Shown: piece after piece, positions 12,694 to 28,519 of the stretch | Layout: each line of letters begins with the position of its first letter | Numbering within the stretch: the stretch's first letter is position 1 | Assembly (NCBI GenBank): GCA_932521025.1 | Contig: OW051473.1 | Location: 4,526,001-4,590,000 of the forward strand | Direction: 5' to 3' | DNA length: 64,000 nt | Origin: Oscheius onirici | Taxonomy: Eukaryota; Nematoda; Chromadorea; Rhabditida; Rhabditidae | Notes under the pieces: generated by a model | What the model saw: only the letters and a program-made list of their open reading frames with translations | Told to the model about the DNA's origin: nothing | Databases searched by the model: none | Made by a program: the position numbers and the translations under genes

Positions 12694-14577
12694 TCACAGT
12701 GCAACCCATTTGAGCAAAAGCATTATTCCAGCAGAGATCAATCCAGAAACAGGAACTGTTACGGCCCAAGACGTTGCAATTCCGACAAACAGTTTCCATC
12801 GAATACCCTCACCGGACTTGATAGTTCCGACAGCCACCACAGATCCAACCTGAATAAAGATCACGTCATCATAGTTCACAGATATATCACCAGACAATGA
12901 GTTGTACTTATTGGCAATCCGGCCTTACTCGCCAAAAGTGCGGTCATTGCCGCGCCGAACTCAATAGTAAATCCACTGAAAAAGTGTTCCAATTAGAAGA
13001 TACTCTTGTTACCTTGCTGGATTTACGTGACTCATATTTGTGCCTACAGTTTTAATGACTCGATGACCAAGCACCCATAGTCCCACACAGATGGCGAAGA
13101 CACCGTAAAGAAGGACGTAGATGGGCACATCGCCTTTCTGTTCGGTCGACTTTTCCTTGTATGTTGAGATCAAAGCAGCCAGAGGAGCGATGGCATTACT
13201 GAATTTTGGGGTTTTCTCTTTCAATACAAAGTTTCATACCTGACATCGTTAGCTCCATGTGCGAAACCGGCAAAGCAAGCTGTGAAAACTTGAATAGTAG
13301 CAAAAAGTTGTAGGGTCTTTTCATCTTCTTGTCTAGTCTTTGCTGGGAAGAACCACGCGAAGAAAGTTCTTGGACCTAAATGGTGAATGGCTTCTGGCTT
13401 CTGTTGATTACCATTGATTTCATTGAAACGAAGTTGCTTTTCCACCTCCTTAGATTCCGGAACTGTGTCCACCTGCACTTCCATTTCAGCCGCATGATTT
13501 TCAGCCGATTCTATAAAAATGGTACATGGAAACTGGCCATTCATACCTTCGATCTTTCTTCGAATTCTTGGCTTGATGAAAAACTGTACGACCAATCCAG
13601 CGACGAAGCCAATGAGGATGGATATCAGGAGAGCTCCCCACCACGGAATTTCGTTGAAGTGAAGCACTAAACTTTTTGTCTTTATAGAACCCCTGACATA
13701 CATCTGGAGCCGTCCCAGGTCACCATCATAACATTGAATGCAACGCATACAAAGTAGAAGATTGGCAGAGAACGGAGACCGCAGAACAGTGGACGGTCCT
13801 AAAATGACCCCGTGTTCCGTGTAAACAAACAAGCTTACGCGTCGAAGAACAGCAAAGTCCACAATCAAATACAGAATGGCTGAAATTGTTCCGGAAAGCA
13901 GCGGGGATATGAACCATGAAGCAACTAAATTGTGACTGGTATAAACTGGCGGAATGGACCAACCGATTTGAACGATCTTAAACCATCTAATTCCTTCGAA
14001 TCCTCTCATGACAAGTGAAAACCCGAGGGTTGCTCCGACTAAAGAATGCGTCGTGGAGACTGGCATATGGAACAGAGTGGCAATGAGCAGCCAGGCAGCA
14101 CAGCCACCAAGTACAGCTACTTGCCCCAGCAAGAACTCCTTGGGATAATCGTCAAACATCGCCGTGTCAACCACACCTTTTCGCATTGTGTCTGTGACTG
14201 ACCATCCTATAAAGACATGTTTTGATGTACAGAGAACAGTGTTTACCGACTAATACAGACCCCAAGGTTTCGAAAATAGAGGCGAGAATATACGCCTTGG
14301 TGATTGTGAGAGCTCCACTACCCAAAATAACCACAAATAAGTTGATATTACAATTTTTACCAACTGATGTACCGAAGGCGTTGGAGACATCGTTAGCTCC
14401 CATTCCAGCTCCTAAAAAGAAGGCTAAGATGATACCCAAAATGAGGGCCCATAGTACAGAATGCTGAAAGCAGAATGACCACCGACAGCAGAAAGAACTG
14501 ACCTGATCAAATGTTCCACTTGATATGACTGATGTTACCGCATCTACGGTTGTAGTGAGAATGTCAGCAGCCGACAT
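12694..14577 (-). CDS. Sodium-dependent inorganic phosphate transporter, Pho4/PiT (SLC20) family, copy 2
   Basis: Second PiT-type Na+/phosphate symporter. First half: [68 protein letters not shown]. Then [20 protein letters not shown], a cytosolic loop beginning after [15 protein letters not shown], and second half [24 protein letters not shown]. It ends [17 protein letters not shown]. The start ([10 protein letters not shown], 14577) directly follows TTTTGCAG. Exon order and intron positions closely match copy 1, which marks a tandem duplication; the central loops differ strongly while the membrane core is conserved. Both PiT signatures look intact, so it should be functional. Confidence 0.93.
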
Positions 14578-16513
14578 CTGCAAAATGTATTATGATACGA
14601 GAGGGTTAAATAAAAAGAGGGTAAAAATGTGAAAAACAACAGGTTTCCAGCATATTTTTTACTGGAAGAGACAGTCGCGTACTGAGTCAACCGTCCCACA
14701 CGCTTTCGTCTTTTTAATATGTTGATCCGAGACCGACACAATAGAATAGCATGTTTTCTTCAAAGAAAAACATACCAAAGAACTGAAGACTGTTTTGGAT
14801 CAGCGAAAATGATTTGGAAACATATTGAAGAGAGGAAAGAGATGAACGGAAACGGATATAGAATGGTTTGATCGACAAAATGACGAATGATTGAAAAGAG
14901 GGCGGACCTTTTTAATAAATAATTTGGATCACAAAAATGGTTGACTCACAGATCATCGGAAAACTAGCACACCTTTTCTGCCTAAACTCCGATGCAAATC
15001 GCTTTTGAGGACAAAACAGGTGCAAGTGTCAGGGACACAGTTCCTGTTTTCGACGAAGATGCTGTTATTCATATTGGTAGGGTATGAGCGGACAGTTTGC
15101 TCAAAATGTACACTTTAAAAGAGTCGAGTGACAGAGTGTTGAACAGTGTGCTTGAAATCGCGTCGCCGCGTAGTGAACACCATACGAGCGGACCAAAACA
15201 AACGTAGCTACGTGGTTCTTACAAGAACGGTATCACGCCGAAGAAACAATTCCGACTGCAGTACGATAGTAAATTGTCCTGAAGATCACTTTGCGGCACG
15301 ATTTATGTACCCGATTAAGTGATCGGATTGGCCGGGTTGAACAGGCACTATTTGTATTATGTATGAGACATGCTCGCTGCTTCGCCCGTAATTACGCTAC
15401 GTAATATTTGATTTTGGAAGATCCTTGCCGATTGCAAGCGTCACGAAGACGATTGGTCGCGGGTTGTGCCTTCGGCGTAACAATCTGTTTATTTGGAGCA
15501 TGTCATCTGTTTGCTACTACAGAAAGAAAAGTCATAATTCCTTGTAATGATTACTTAGCAGACTACCGTTAACTGAGACGATACACAAGATCGGAAGAAC
15601 GTCGGCAACAGAAACATGAATCATCTTGAACGGAATGAACGGATCTCAAGATATGTAAGCTCTCTGTTTGTTGTTGTTTGCAATTTATATTTCCTTACAT
15701 ATATTTATGTTTCACACTGAAACTCTGTAACAGCATAACACTAAAGTAAAACATTCTATAATTTGAATGGTTTTTCTTGTAAAGAGCAGCTGTATAGTAC
15801 TACCCATCCCTTCAGTAAAATATTGCGGTTGCATACACGATCAGGTTCCAACATCACTTTTGGGCTCACTCCTTTGTTCTCACCCACTCCGTATACGCAC
15901 GTTTCCTCGTCTAGTCAATTCTTGAAACAAAACTGCTTGTAATATAAGAACGAGTTTCAGAGTCCACAGTATATAGTATACTTCCATTATTATTTTTATT
16001 TGAATTATTTTCAACTTGTATGTTACCTCAGCCACATGCAGGTACCGGTTTCAAAAATTCAATTTCCGTAAGCTTTTTTCAATCACAGAGTTCTCAAAAG
16101 TAATTACTGTGAATAGGACACCGGGAACCCTCTTTTCACCTGAAAGGTTAACCTTTTTCAAACTTGAACACCTGGATCTTACTATATTTCTTGAATGTTA
16201 GACAATCCGTACGGCTAGAAGGTTTCCTGAAGGTTTTAACTTACAGTATACATAACCCCTCAACTTTCCTAAAGATATTTTAGTTTGACACTGAAAACTG
16301 ATGTCTGCCGTCAACGTTGTCACCCCAAAATGGAAGCATTTGTAATATGATATCCACTTTCTTTGAATTTCGTAGAAAACCGCCCTCGCACTGAGAAACG
16401 ATTTGAAATTCCGCCCGAGCAACTTTTCACATTTACAATTAATTAGCAGAATCTGAATTGTTCTGTTTTAAACCCCTTCTTGCTTTCATATTTTAACAAT
16501 CTTCATTTGAGCC
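14578..16513. other. Intergenic between divergent genes, no gene recognised
   Basis: About 1.9 kb between the minus-strand phosphate transporter and the plus-strand small peptide gene. Only short ORFs without motifs on either strand. It must contain both promoters. Confidence 0.5.
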
Positions 16514-16758
16514 ATGCGTCTGCTGACACTGGTGGTACTCTTAGCTCTAACCATTGCAGTTTCGACAAGAGTTCTCTATTCTGTAAGTTTTACTCAAGAC
16601 TGTTTTACAGGCATTTTCAGGATTCTTTTGCTTCACAGTTTGAAGCATTACCACGAACGTATGGCAGCTGCTTTGGTTGCGAAGGCTTTGTTGACAGACG
16701 ACAACCAGACGGTGGTAATGACTGCTGGCTTTCTTGGTCTTGTAATGTGTTGTTCTAA
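16514..16758 (+). CDS. Small secreted peptide with four cysteines (unrecognised)
   Basis: Two exons: 16514-16582 and 16621-16758, joined across a 38-base GTAAGT..TTTCAG intron, give 68 aa. Residues 1-16 or so (MRLLTLVVLLALTIAVS) are a classical signal peptide. The second exon encodes a short acidic/hydrophobic linker and then a C-terminal module with cysteines in the pattern SCFGC...NDCWLSWSC, ending NVLF. The stop TAA overlaps an AATAAA, as expected for a compact gene, and supports the spliced frame over the unspliced reading. No dibasic site lies before the Cys module; DRR occurs inside it. Function unknown; a two-disulfide peptide hormone or a small effector would both fit. The four-cysteine arrangement does not match a family I can name. 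Confidence 0.65.
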
Positions 16759-16762
16759 TAAA
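16757..16762 (+). terminator. Poly(A) signal AATAAA overlapping the stop codon
   Basis: TAATAAA: the stop codon at 16756-16758 shares bases with the signal. The next gene starts about 150 bases later. Confidence 0.6.
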
Positions 16763-16912
16763 CTTTTTCATTGTTCTGTTGTGGCATTGTCACCTCCTCA
16801 ATGAAACAATATTCCGACCCACATCTCTAGAAGAAAACGGGTTTCCAGCGACGCAATGACCGGCCCTGTACGCGTCTTTGGCTAGCCTCATAGTTCTTTT
16901 TGATAGCACGCC

Positions 16913-19262
16913 ATGGATGATCTCAATGAAGTAGCTCCTAATCCTTTTCTTTATGCCGCATACAGTCAGGTAATTTTAATTTTGCCTTTTAATCGTTTTT
17001 CTAGTCAGATCAAGATAAACAAGTTAAAAAGCAGGAAGACGTGAAAAATTGCCGCGATCATATCGAACGAAATGCTTTGATGCATGCAGCTATCGGCGAC
17101 AATTCGAAAATTGTCGACATTCTCATAAAAAGGGGCATACAAACTGAAGATACGGATGCACAAGGAGCAACAGCTCTGCATTGGGCGGCTGGATGCGGAT
17201 CTTACGAAGTCAGTTCATACTCCTTTATTTTACTTTTCTTTTAAGATAGCCAAGGAAATTTTAAACAGTGAGACTCCAAGTAAGCGCGTAAAGCTGATTT
17301 TGGCAAAGGATCTCGATGGAGTCACACCTTTACATGTTGCTGCTACAAACGGCTCCTCAAAAATGCTTAAAGTGAGGAAGTAACTTTTTTCTTTAAATAA
17401 TTCCGTAGTTATTCGAAAAATCGGCTACAGGATTGCCCGACTCGATTTATGACGGTGTTGTGGACAAGTTTGGCAGATCTCCATTGCATTATGCGGCAAG
17501 CAGAGCCAGTTTGGACTGTGTCCGTCACTTATTAAGTAAAAAATTTCAAATTCTTAAAACTCTAATGCTTAATTTCAAGATTTTGATCATCCGTACGTTG
17601 ATCAAAGAGATAAATATTCAATGACACCGCTGATGTGTGCTGTGGGAGTAAATTTACCTCAAGGTGATATTTCGCAAATTTCAAAGAAAACCTTTTCAGC
17701 TGTGGATATTTGTGAACTACTTGCGAAGAAAAAAAGTAGCGCTGCCAATCATCTCAATTGTGACGGACAGTCGGCTCTACATTTAGCCGTTGCTGCCGGA
17801 AATTTTCGAGTTGTCAAACTACTTGTGTCTCCTCCAATCAGTGTACAGATTGGATCACAAGATCAAGAGAAGAGAACTCCTTTGCATTATGCTGCAGAGC
17901 AAGGAGACGTGGATATTGTTAAAATATTGCTGGATTACAAGGCCAGCGTTGTTAGCAGGTTCACTTTTAAAAGTTAACTTATTTCGTATCTTGTAGAGAC
18001 CAAAGAGGAGCAGTTCCGGCACACTATGCTGCACAAGTCAGCAGAGAAGCTTTACACTTGGTTTTAGAAAAAGCTGTAGTCAAAGTAATTTCGTTACTGG
18101 GATATAACAATTTTCATGCAGAATGTGAAAGACACCGAAGGCAGAACGTGTCTCATGTGGGCCGTATGTGCTGGAAATGAAGACGTCGTTAGCTACCTTT
18201 TACAGAAAGAAGTCGACCGGAAAGAAGCTGTAAGAGTTTTTTCAGTTTCAATCTTATTTTGTTTCTAGGACAACAAAGGTTATACAGCTCTTCATCTGGC
18301 AGCCATGACTAATCAGGAAAACATGTGCAAAATGCTGGTTCGACAGGGCTGGAATCCATCGGTAAGTTGATCTTGTCTCTAATCCGTTCAGTCAATCAGG
18401 AACGAGATCAGCAGAACAATACTCCCATGCACTTGGCAGCTGGCAGAGGTCACGCCGAGGTTGTACGCAGTCTCGTCACGGAAGGAGCCAATATGAGCGA
18501 TAAGGACACCATGGGAAGGTTGTGTCTTGTTGTTACAGGCAGCTTATTTTGTTTTAGAACGCCAATCTTCTGGCCATTCTTAGGTGGGCAGCCTCACACG
18601 GCTCACGTTATGATCAAAGAACTTGGGTTCGAGTGGAGAACTGTCGAAAGGTATGTAGATTTGTCTGCTCATTGCTTTCTTCAGTACCAAATTAGGAAAA
18701 CGGATCAGTCCTTTGGTAGACTTTTGTGGAAGAACACCTCTCCACGCCGCTGCTTTCGCTGGATATCCAGCGTGTATCACCATTCTTTTAGGGGTACGGA
18801 AATAATTTATTCAAATGTTTTGTTCTTCAGATTGAAAGCGCTGATGACTGCCTCAGTTCGCCGTTGATAGGATGGCCGGATCAGGATGGTAGGTATGAAA
18901 TAGAAGCCTATAATCCGGTCTAGGGCAAACCGCTTTACATGTTGCGTGTGAACGGGGAACTGTCGATTGCGTGAAGCAATTAGTAAGATCAGGAGCTGGC
19001 CTAAACGCGTTGGATAAGGACAGGCAGACTCCACTGGATTTCGCTAAGAGAGCAACTAATGAAGAAGCCAAAAACATTGTAATTTTCTAGTTTTCTGTGT
19101 GAACCAAATTTTTAGATTATTGCCTACTTGAAAAACAATGACGCATTGACTGGAGCAACCGTGGAACATCTAGCAGCTGCAACTATTCAAAGATTCATGA
19201 AAAGGACCAAGTGGAAAATTAAAGCGAGAAAAACGAAGGCATCACAGAAAAATGCATGTTGA
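16913..19262 (+). CDS. INVS: Inversin-like protein: about 15 ankyrin repeats plus IQ motif
   Basis: Scaffold protein built almost entirely of ankyrin repeats. Visible repeats include ERNALMHAAIGDNSKIVDIL, GATALHWAAGCGSYE, GVTPLHVAATNGSSKML, GRSPLHYAASRASLDCVRHL, GQSALHLAVAAGNFRVVKLL, KRTPLHYAAEQGDVDIVKIL, GRTCLMWAVCAGNEDVVSYL, GYTALHLAAMTNQENMCKML, NNTPMHLAAGRGHAEVVRSL and GQTALHVACERGTVDCVKQL. After the last repeat comes an IQ calmodulin-binding motif (AAATIQRFMKRTKWKIK). Many exons, most under 200 bases. The start (MDDLNEVAPNPF) follows TTTTTGATAG. The stop at 19260-19262 touches AATAAA. Long N-terminal ankyrin array followed by IQ is the inversin/NPHP2 layout, a ciliary transition-zone and planar-polarity protein; C. 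elegans NPHP-2 is the likely counterpart. Identity as orthologue is inference, since ankyrin proteins are easily confused. Confidence 0.8.
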
Positions 19263-19319
19263 ATAAACTTTGCTCATTTTGGTATAAGCTGTCTTCTTGA
19301 GACCATTGTGCAGCTCCCG

Positions 19320-20704
19320 TCAGAAAGTATCCTCACGCGGCAGCGAGCTTCTTGTCTCGCGTATTCGCAACACTCGATCTGAATGACAGGTTGACAAATT
19401 AGTTGAAAAAGTGTAACCTGAACTGGCCGAGTGTCTCAATCGGAAGATGTTGGGCAATGAAATACGACGTTCTTTTTTCGTTATCGTGTTTTGAACAGAC
19501 TCGCTTAAAGAAAATTATTGAAGAAAACCGTTTTAACTTACGGATCAATTTGAGCCGCAGCTTTTTCTAGCATAGTCTTACGTTCTTCTAATTCGTGAGC
19601 ACGTTGCTCATCTTCCTAATAATATTGTTATTAAAAAATTTAATGTCTTTTTTAACCTGTACGTTTCTTCCTCTTTGCTGGTAAAGATGTCCAACTAACA
19701 TTAAAGAGCCAACAATAGCCAAGAATGCAACAGCTCCGACAATAATGAATATTCTCGACTTGTTCTGAAAAAACATAAACACTGAAAATTATATAAAATA
19801 AAACCTGATGTTTAGCTTTCTTTCTCATATGTCTTTGCTCCAACGGAACAAAATCAACCACGCATTTCGGATACGGGAGAATATGCTTGCCGACTTGGGA
19901 ACATTGATCACAATGAACTCCTTTGTATTTATTTGGACAAGTGCAGGAGCGAGAATGGTTTGCCAAATCTGAACCGCAAAATTTTGTTATAGTAAATAAC
20001 GGACTGTGGTATCCGTGGTAACAGACAGCCTTCTCGCAATACTCTCCTTGATAATGTTTCTGGCAGATGCATCTGAAATCAAAGTTTACCAAATTTCTTT
20101 AAAAACGATTAACCTGCCGTGCTTGATGGTACCAAATCCACATCTGCTGGTATACTGGCATGAGTCTCCAAAGAAACTGCCGATACACTCACATTTTCCT
20201 TTTTTCCATTCTCCTTTTTGGTTGCACTAAAATATGAAACGTTAGTTACAATATTGAAAACTCACCCGATCAGTCAAATGGAATTCACAGAGATCTCCTT
20301 TCCATCCGTCATTACATATGCAAGGTTTTGAGAAAAACAAACTGTTGGGATCAAAGCGTCGTCCTACAGAAATTCCGTGTACTGGAAAAATTATTCAGAA
20401 ATAAACTAGGCAGGTAAACCTACCACAAGCAAAGTCTTGACACGTCGGACCCGTATGAGGATGAATACAGTGACAGGTGCCGCCAGCCCAAATTCCACCG
20501 TTACGGCACTTGGATGTCTCATTGTCTTTCAAAACATTGTCGATAGCATCACGCTTAGTTAGTATCCTATGTGCTTATGTGATATTTATTAGAAACAAAT
20601 TACCTTTGAATTTCGTCGCCGAATGTGTGAAGACTATCGCTGAAGGAGACGTACTGGGAGCTGACAACAGCAGAGAGCAGACAATAATACCAGAAGGCAC
20701 GCAT
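19320..20704 (-). CDS. Single-pass membrane protein with EGF-like repeats
   Basis: Type I membrane protein. The start at 20704 gives a signal peptide (MRAFWYYCLLSAVVSS). The ectodomain then shows EGF-like units: CRNGGIWAGGTCHCIHPHTG, CICNDGWKGDLCE, CECIGSFFGDSCQ, CICQKHYQGEYCE and CTCPNKYKGVHCDQC. After a basic stretch (RHMRKKAKHQNKSR) comes one transmembrane helix (IFIIVGAVAFLAIVGSLMLV), a charged heptad-like juxtamembrane segment (EDEQRAHELEERKTMLEKAA) and a Ser/Arg-rich cytosolic tail ending REDTF. Exons are small and join in phase. It converges on the ankyrin gene with only 57 bases between stop codons. Could be a cell-surface adhesion or signalling protein; I cannot assign a named family. 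Confidence 0.75.
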
Positions 20705-23700
20705 GCGTCTCTTCACATGTGTTCTTGCTTCCTTTGGCAGGGGATCGATATGATAGCATCGTCGATTGGAAACGGCGATAACTGTTGTCGATGGGGCAAA
20801 CAATCAGTTGAAACGGTCAGGTACTAAATCTAAAACTGACCACCGAATGAAATATGGCGCTTTTGGGTTCTCGGTTAAAACTTGACAATAAAGCTTTTCA
20901 GCTGGTTGCATTCAGACGCTCATCATATCTACAAAATATAAGAAATGCTTCCTGGTACCTGTGCCACCCACGATCACAACACTTAAATCAGAGAGCTCTC
21001 ACCTCCCGTCTTTCCTTTTTTGCTCATCTTCAATTGTTAGTCCACTTTTATTTTGTAAAACAAATGCTCCAAGCCACTTGGCAACGATAACTACAGTTTT
21101 TACAGCATGCTGGTCAATACTGCTTTCAAACGCAACTACTTGGTTGTCTGTGTCAATATTTCCAAACTTTCACATCCCCAGTGCGTAAGAGTCTTCTCAT
21201 CGAAGATCTCGTGTTGAGTAGACGTCGCCGGCGGGCGAGAAGAGCTTTTCACGACATTATTATAATCGCCAATCATGGATGCCATAGGGGGATTGAATTT
21301 GAATGACGATGAGTCCCGCGCTCAAAACTCTCTTTGCATGAGAAGTGCTCATTTCCTACGGTATCAACGTGGTTACACCCCGAGGACTACGGTAGCAATG
21401 GACGTCTGGATCTGAAGCTATGGGAATAGCAGTTGTTATGAAAGATGAATTGTAACAAAGACTCTTCAAAAAATGCCCGTTTTATGGTAAGAAACACATT
21501 CCAGCGGTCAATCTCGAGTGTTCTCTTGTGTTGCAGTAATCGCAGCCTATTAGTACATTTCTTGCCCCAAGGACACCTTTAATGGCGGCTACGGTATCGC
21601 GAGGTGACTACCTCAAAACCAATGTCAAGTAGCTGTCACAAGACACCGCTTCCGTCTTTTGATCGACTGCATTGTTGCAGTCTCATTGCGGGAAATTGCC
21701 GGTTGTCTATTTTGAGTGCTCCTTCAGGAAGTCTTTGACACAACCGACAGATCCAAAATGAATGAGTAAATTAGACATTGTAGTTGGTCAGATAACGCTG
21801 TACTCCTTTCAGCCGCCATGCACCTGTTGCTAGCAGCTGTCCTTAGAACAATAGCTTACAGTTCAACCATTTGGATCCATTAGCCTATCGCGACCCGATC
21901 AGTATGTGGAGGAAGAGTATCGTACTGTGATACAAGTTGATGACAGACTGCGGGTGGTCGGTGCTGACCCCGTAAGGGCTGTCGTATTGCTCTTGAAGCG
22001 CACTCCGGCCCTCAATTACCAATTATGGCGTGTAAACGATGCATTAAAAACGAATGGAATTAGCATAAATCGCAGCGACAGAAGGACTCCTAATGCACAA
22101 ACTAATAGGGACAGGCGCGATGTCCACTTGTCGTGAAAGACTTTTGAACAGCGTCATAAACAAGAGCTTATTAGCCTTGCGAAACTCAATTAGTGATCGC
22201 CAGAGCCAGGATACTGTATCGTTTGCTCTTTAAAGGCAGGTGGTTGCATTGAAATGAGCTACTAGGAGCTGGCGGCTAATCCTCTGATTGCGCGAACAGT
22301 GCACACATTCCGCTACGGTATCTGATTGGAGAAGATTAGTGCTCGTCGTGCACCTGTTTGACTCTTGGACAAACATGCTCAGGGTCACGTCTTCAGGATG
22401 GTTACATGCAACAAAAAAAACATTTTCAAACCATTATTTGTAAGAATAACTGCTCAAAAATATTTTGTACTTCCAAATAGTTCCGCTTCTCATTCCGAGG
22501 GCAATAGTGGCGACGGGCCGAAGAACAGCAAACAGAGTCAGAAGTTTTCAAGATCGCATCGGCTGAAACAGCACGTGCAACTTCCCCAGTAAAACCATTC
22601 AGAACACTTATTGTGGATTATGTGTGCCACTTAGGCGTAGTGTCCCAACGGCGTTCGTTCTCCTTGTTTGGCACTAAGGTGTGAATCCTTCTGGATACAC
22701 ATGTGCTGCTTAGGCCGCATGACTCTGGGACAAATGCAGAGCAACATGACCTGAAGTTAAAAGAGAAGGCTACAAAGCGGCTCTTTGAAGACAGTTAGTT
22801 TACTACTCGACCAAGTCAGTCACTTCTACGAGGGTTCGCAGCAATCAAAATATTAAAACCAGCTGAAAAAACCCTACAAATAGTTAATACGTAGCTCATC
22901 CGTAACAATGAACACAGTAGTCTAGTTATGAGATCTAGCGATAACAATCTGGGATCCGGCTCATTTTGGAATAACCGTGTTTTGTGGCGTCACTGACACA
23001 CGTTGAGAAAGCCGCTGACGCAAGAAACTGTAGCTATCGTAACCAAAGTCTAACGGTTAATTCGCATCATCGTCCCTCTCTTCCATTTGCCCCTCTGTTA
23101 TTCAACGGTGTAATCGTCGCCCTCTGCAGCCGCGTTTTCCCGCACTGTAAGCGGATTTTGTGCAGGGAGCTGTCGATTAGACGGTTAAGCCTCGCGAACA
23201 ACGGGATTCTAATTTCGGGCTGTCGTTGTCGTCTTTCTTTACAAGACGGCAAATGATTGTTAAGCCCCCTTCGCAATGCCGCTGCTTGCATATTGAAAAG
23301 TATATGTGAGAAGAGAAGCACAGCATGGCGCCGGTTCTGCCAGCATGTTTCCGCAATTATACCTACGGTACTGAAACTTCACGAACAAAGCCAGCTAAGA
23401 GGAGGCAATCGGCGACCTGCGCCGCCATTCAGCCAGCAGTAATTGAACACCTCCACCATTGAGAAAAGTGCTCGCACCTCAGTTGGACACCAAGCTTTGG
23501 CCTTGAAATCATCTAAGAAGTAACTCTGCAAATCCCTCCAGAGGAGCCAATATGGAGATGACTGAATGGATGGGTAACAGTAGACGAGTCCAGTTGGTTA
23601 GAATTTCCTCTAACAATTAGTAGTCCCTCGTGACGGGTGATATTCGGTTGGCGGCAGAGCCAACATCAATTCTCGCCCATTACCCTCTCTGAGCACACAA

Positions 23701-25766
23701 TACGTGCTCGTTCGGGCGGCAGCTCTCTATCAAAACAGCTAGTTCGGTTACGGTGTCTCTCTTTACATTCCCCCAAAAGTAGTGCAAGAATGGTGGTGTA
23801 ACTTCTCCGTATCCATATCGTTGGTTGACGCACTAACAGGATTACGGTGGTCAAGGTTTCCGTCCCGTCTTCGCCAGGGCCTTGAAGACGGCTTAACGTG
23901 CCTACCCTATGATACCCATCTCAGAATCATTACACGTCATAAATACCATTGCAGGACAAGCTGCAGATAGTTTACATGTAATGAATACAGCCTGACCCTT
24001 GATGCGACTCGTAGAGCACTTTGGTGAAAAATGACACCGGATCCACAAAAACCAAACATATCCGGACAGTATCTGGACAGATTGCAGTTACGCAACGGAA
24101 GCTTATCCATCCGATTATTACGTGAAACACGAGCTGAGGTTATAAGATGGAATCTGAAATTGTAACACTAAGGGCGATGTGCCCGCCAGTTACTAAACTC
24201 GGGCTATGATACCTGTAAGACTGCATTGTTATGAAAGCAATTATGTTTAGGGATGTTCATCTAGATAACACAGGTTAGGTATCTTCTTCGGTTACAACAT
24301 CCTAGCAGGACGTCTGTCGCTGCTCTACTAACTGCAGCAATTAGCTGCGATAGGAGCTGGCGCATCTGTGCTTTTTTGGTTGCGCAATGCGCTTGACACC
24401 GCTCTAATAGCAACTAATCGACACCCATCGAAGGATTATCTCAAGTGGAACGCAAAGTCAACACTGTAGAGAGACTACTGGTCATTCGGTTCTTCCAAAC
24501 TTTCGTTGAGGGAAAAAAGATTTTCCATCCAAGCGGGTGCTGTCCTTATCCGATCACCGAATTGATGGCGACTCCATTAGATACGAAGTCTCTTATCCGC
24601 CTGGTTTATATGCAACAGTGCGAACACCCCAGCACGTCAATTTTTCACACATTGAATAGATTAAGGAGAAAAAATATGTTCCTAGCTGACCAGCCATTAA
24701 TGGATTGTTTCATTTGTGCAACTTCCGGATTAGTCGCGCTACTACTTGGAGCCCTTTTTCAGTGTGGTATATTTTTTTCCTAAGGCAGTTCGCTAATGGA
24801 GGGTGATGCCTCAGTGTTGCTTGAAGAGACTCTTTCCTTGCCGCAAAGATACCGTATCATCGTTGACGCTTCGTCACAAAGCCGACTCAATGAGAGCAAA
24901 CTAGCGCACAAGTGCGCTTTGCGCACGATCTGGGCTCACTCGAATCAGCTGTCAACTCTGGTAGCAAAAGCTGTTATGTCCATTTAATAGTACCAGGTCC
25001 GCCAGGAAGAAAAGCAAGCTCTTTGTCCAGGTGATAACTGCTGTCTAAGAGCATCTGATACTAGGTCACATTCAAAAACACCCCTAACAGGATCTTTAGA
25101 TGATCAGATAAACCTATTGGACAGGCTTATCCCAGTCAATGGACGATTCGGGCGATTCCGCCGGTTACCCCAAATGAGTTCGATGTCTCCTATCAGAGCG
25201 GGTACTGTAGCCAAGGTCGGCAGCCGATACCCTCTTAACTTGTTGATGCGCGTCGAGTGCTGGCGATAGAAGGACAATACGGAAAAACACTCTCTTTAAT
25301 AGAAGAAACGAGTTGCAGCCAAATGCGAGAATTGCCACAACGGTAACTGTTGGTTCAAGAGGTAAATTGTGAGAGGACAGGGGAGAGTGCTGTTGTGCTA
25401 CTCTTGACAGACATTGGTCTGTTGACTTTTGTAACTGAATGACGTTTTGAAACGTTCAATGGCCACCTAGACAAATTAGGAAAAGTCTAAATTAGTATGC
25501 GGATATTTAAATATATCAGTGCTCAGGAAATGATTCCTTCATTTCGGGCCGTCTCCGCTTTGACAGGAAGGAAGCGCAGTAGCTCTAGTCGTCGCCGTGC
25601 AGAACGTTTCCGGCCCAGATCACGTATCAAGATGATGATATTTAGAAAGTAAGTTATAGTCTTATTTCCGCTACAAATAGTGCATTTTGCTTCTCCCGGA
25701 GGCGGGCGACCTAAGGCGCGGCCAATCCCCGCGCGACCCGCCCCCTATCATGCTCCGCCTACTATC
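20705..25766. other. Large gene-free region upstream of the Six homeobox gene
   Basis: About 5 kb without a credible gene; the ORFs present are short, lack motifs and occur on both strands. Base composition looks slightly more GC-rich than the introns and spacers elsewhere. The last 100 bases (25.68-25.76 kb) are very GC-rich and may belong to the 5' leader or an upstream coding exon of the homeobox gene. Long gene-poor flanks are common around developmental transcription factors, so cis-regulatory content is likely but not demonstrated. Confidence 0.5.

Positions 25767-28519
<2,753 letters not shown>

Noticed and set aside
16514..16804. Unspliced 96-codon reading of the small peptide gene
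   Set aside because: Runs through a consensus intron and through the poly(A) signal; the spliced version ends exactly at AATAAA.
24445..24783. 112-codon plus-strand ORF upstream of the Six gene
   Set aside because: No recognisable domain; isolated in a region without other signals.
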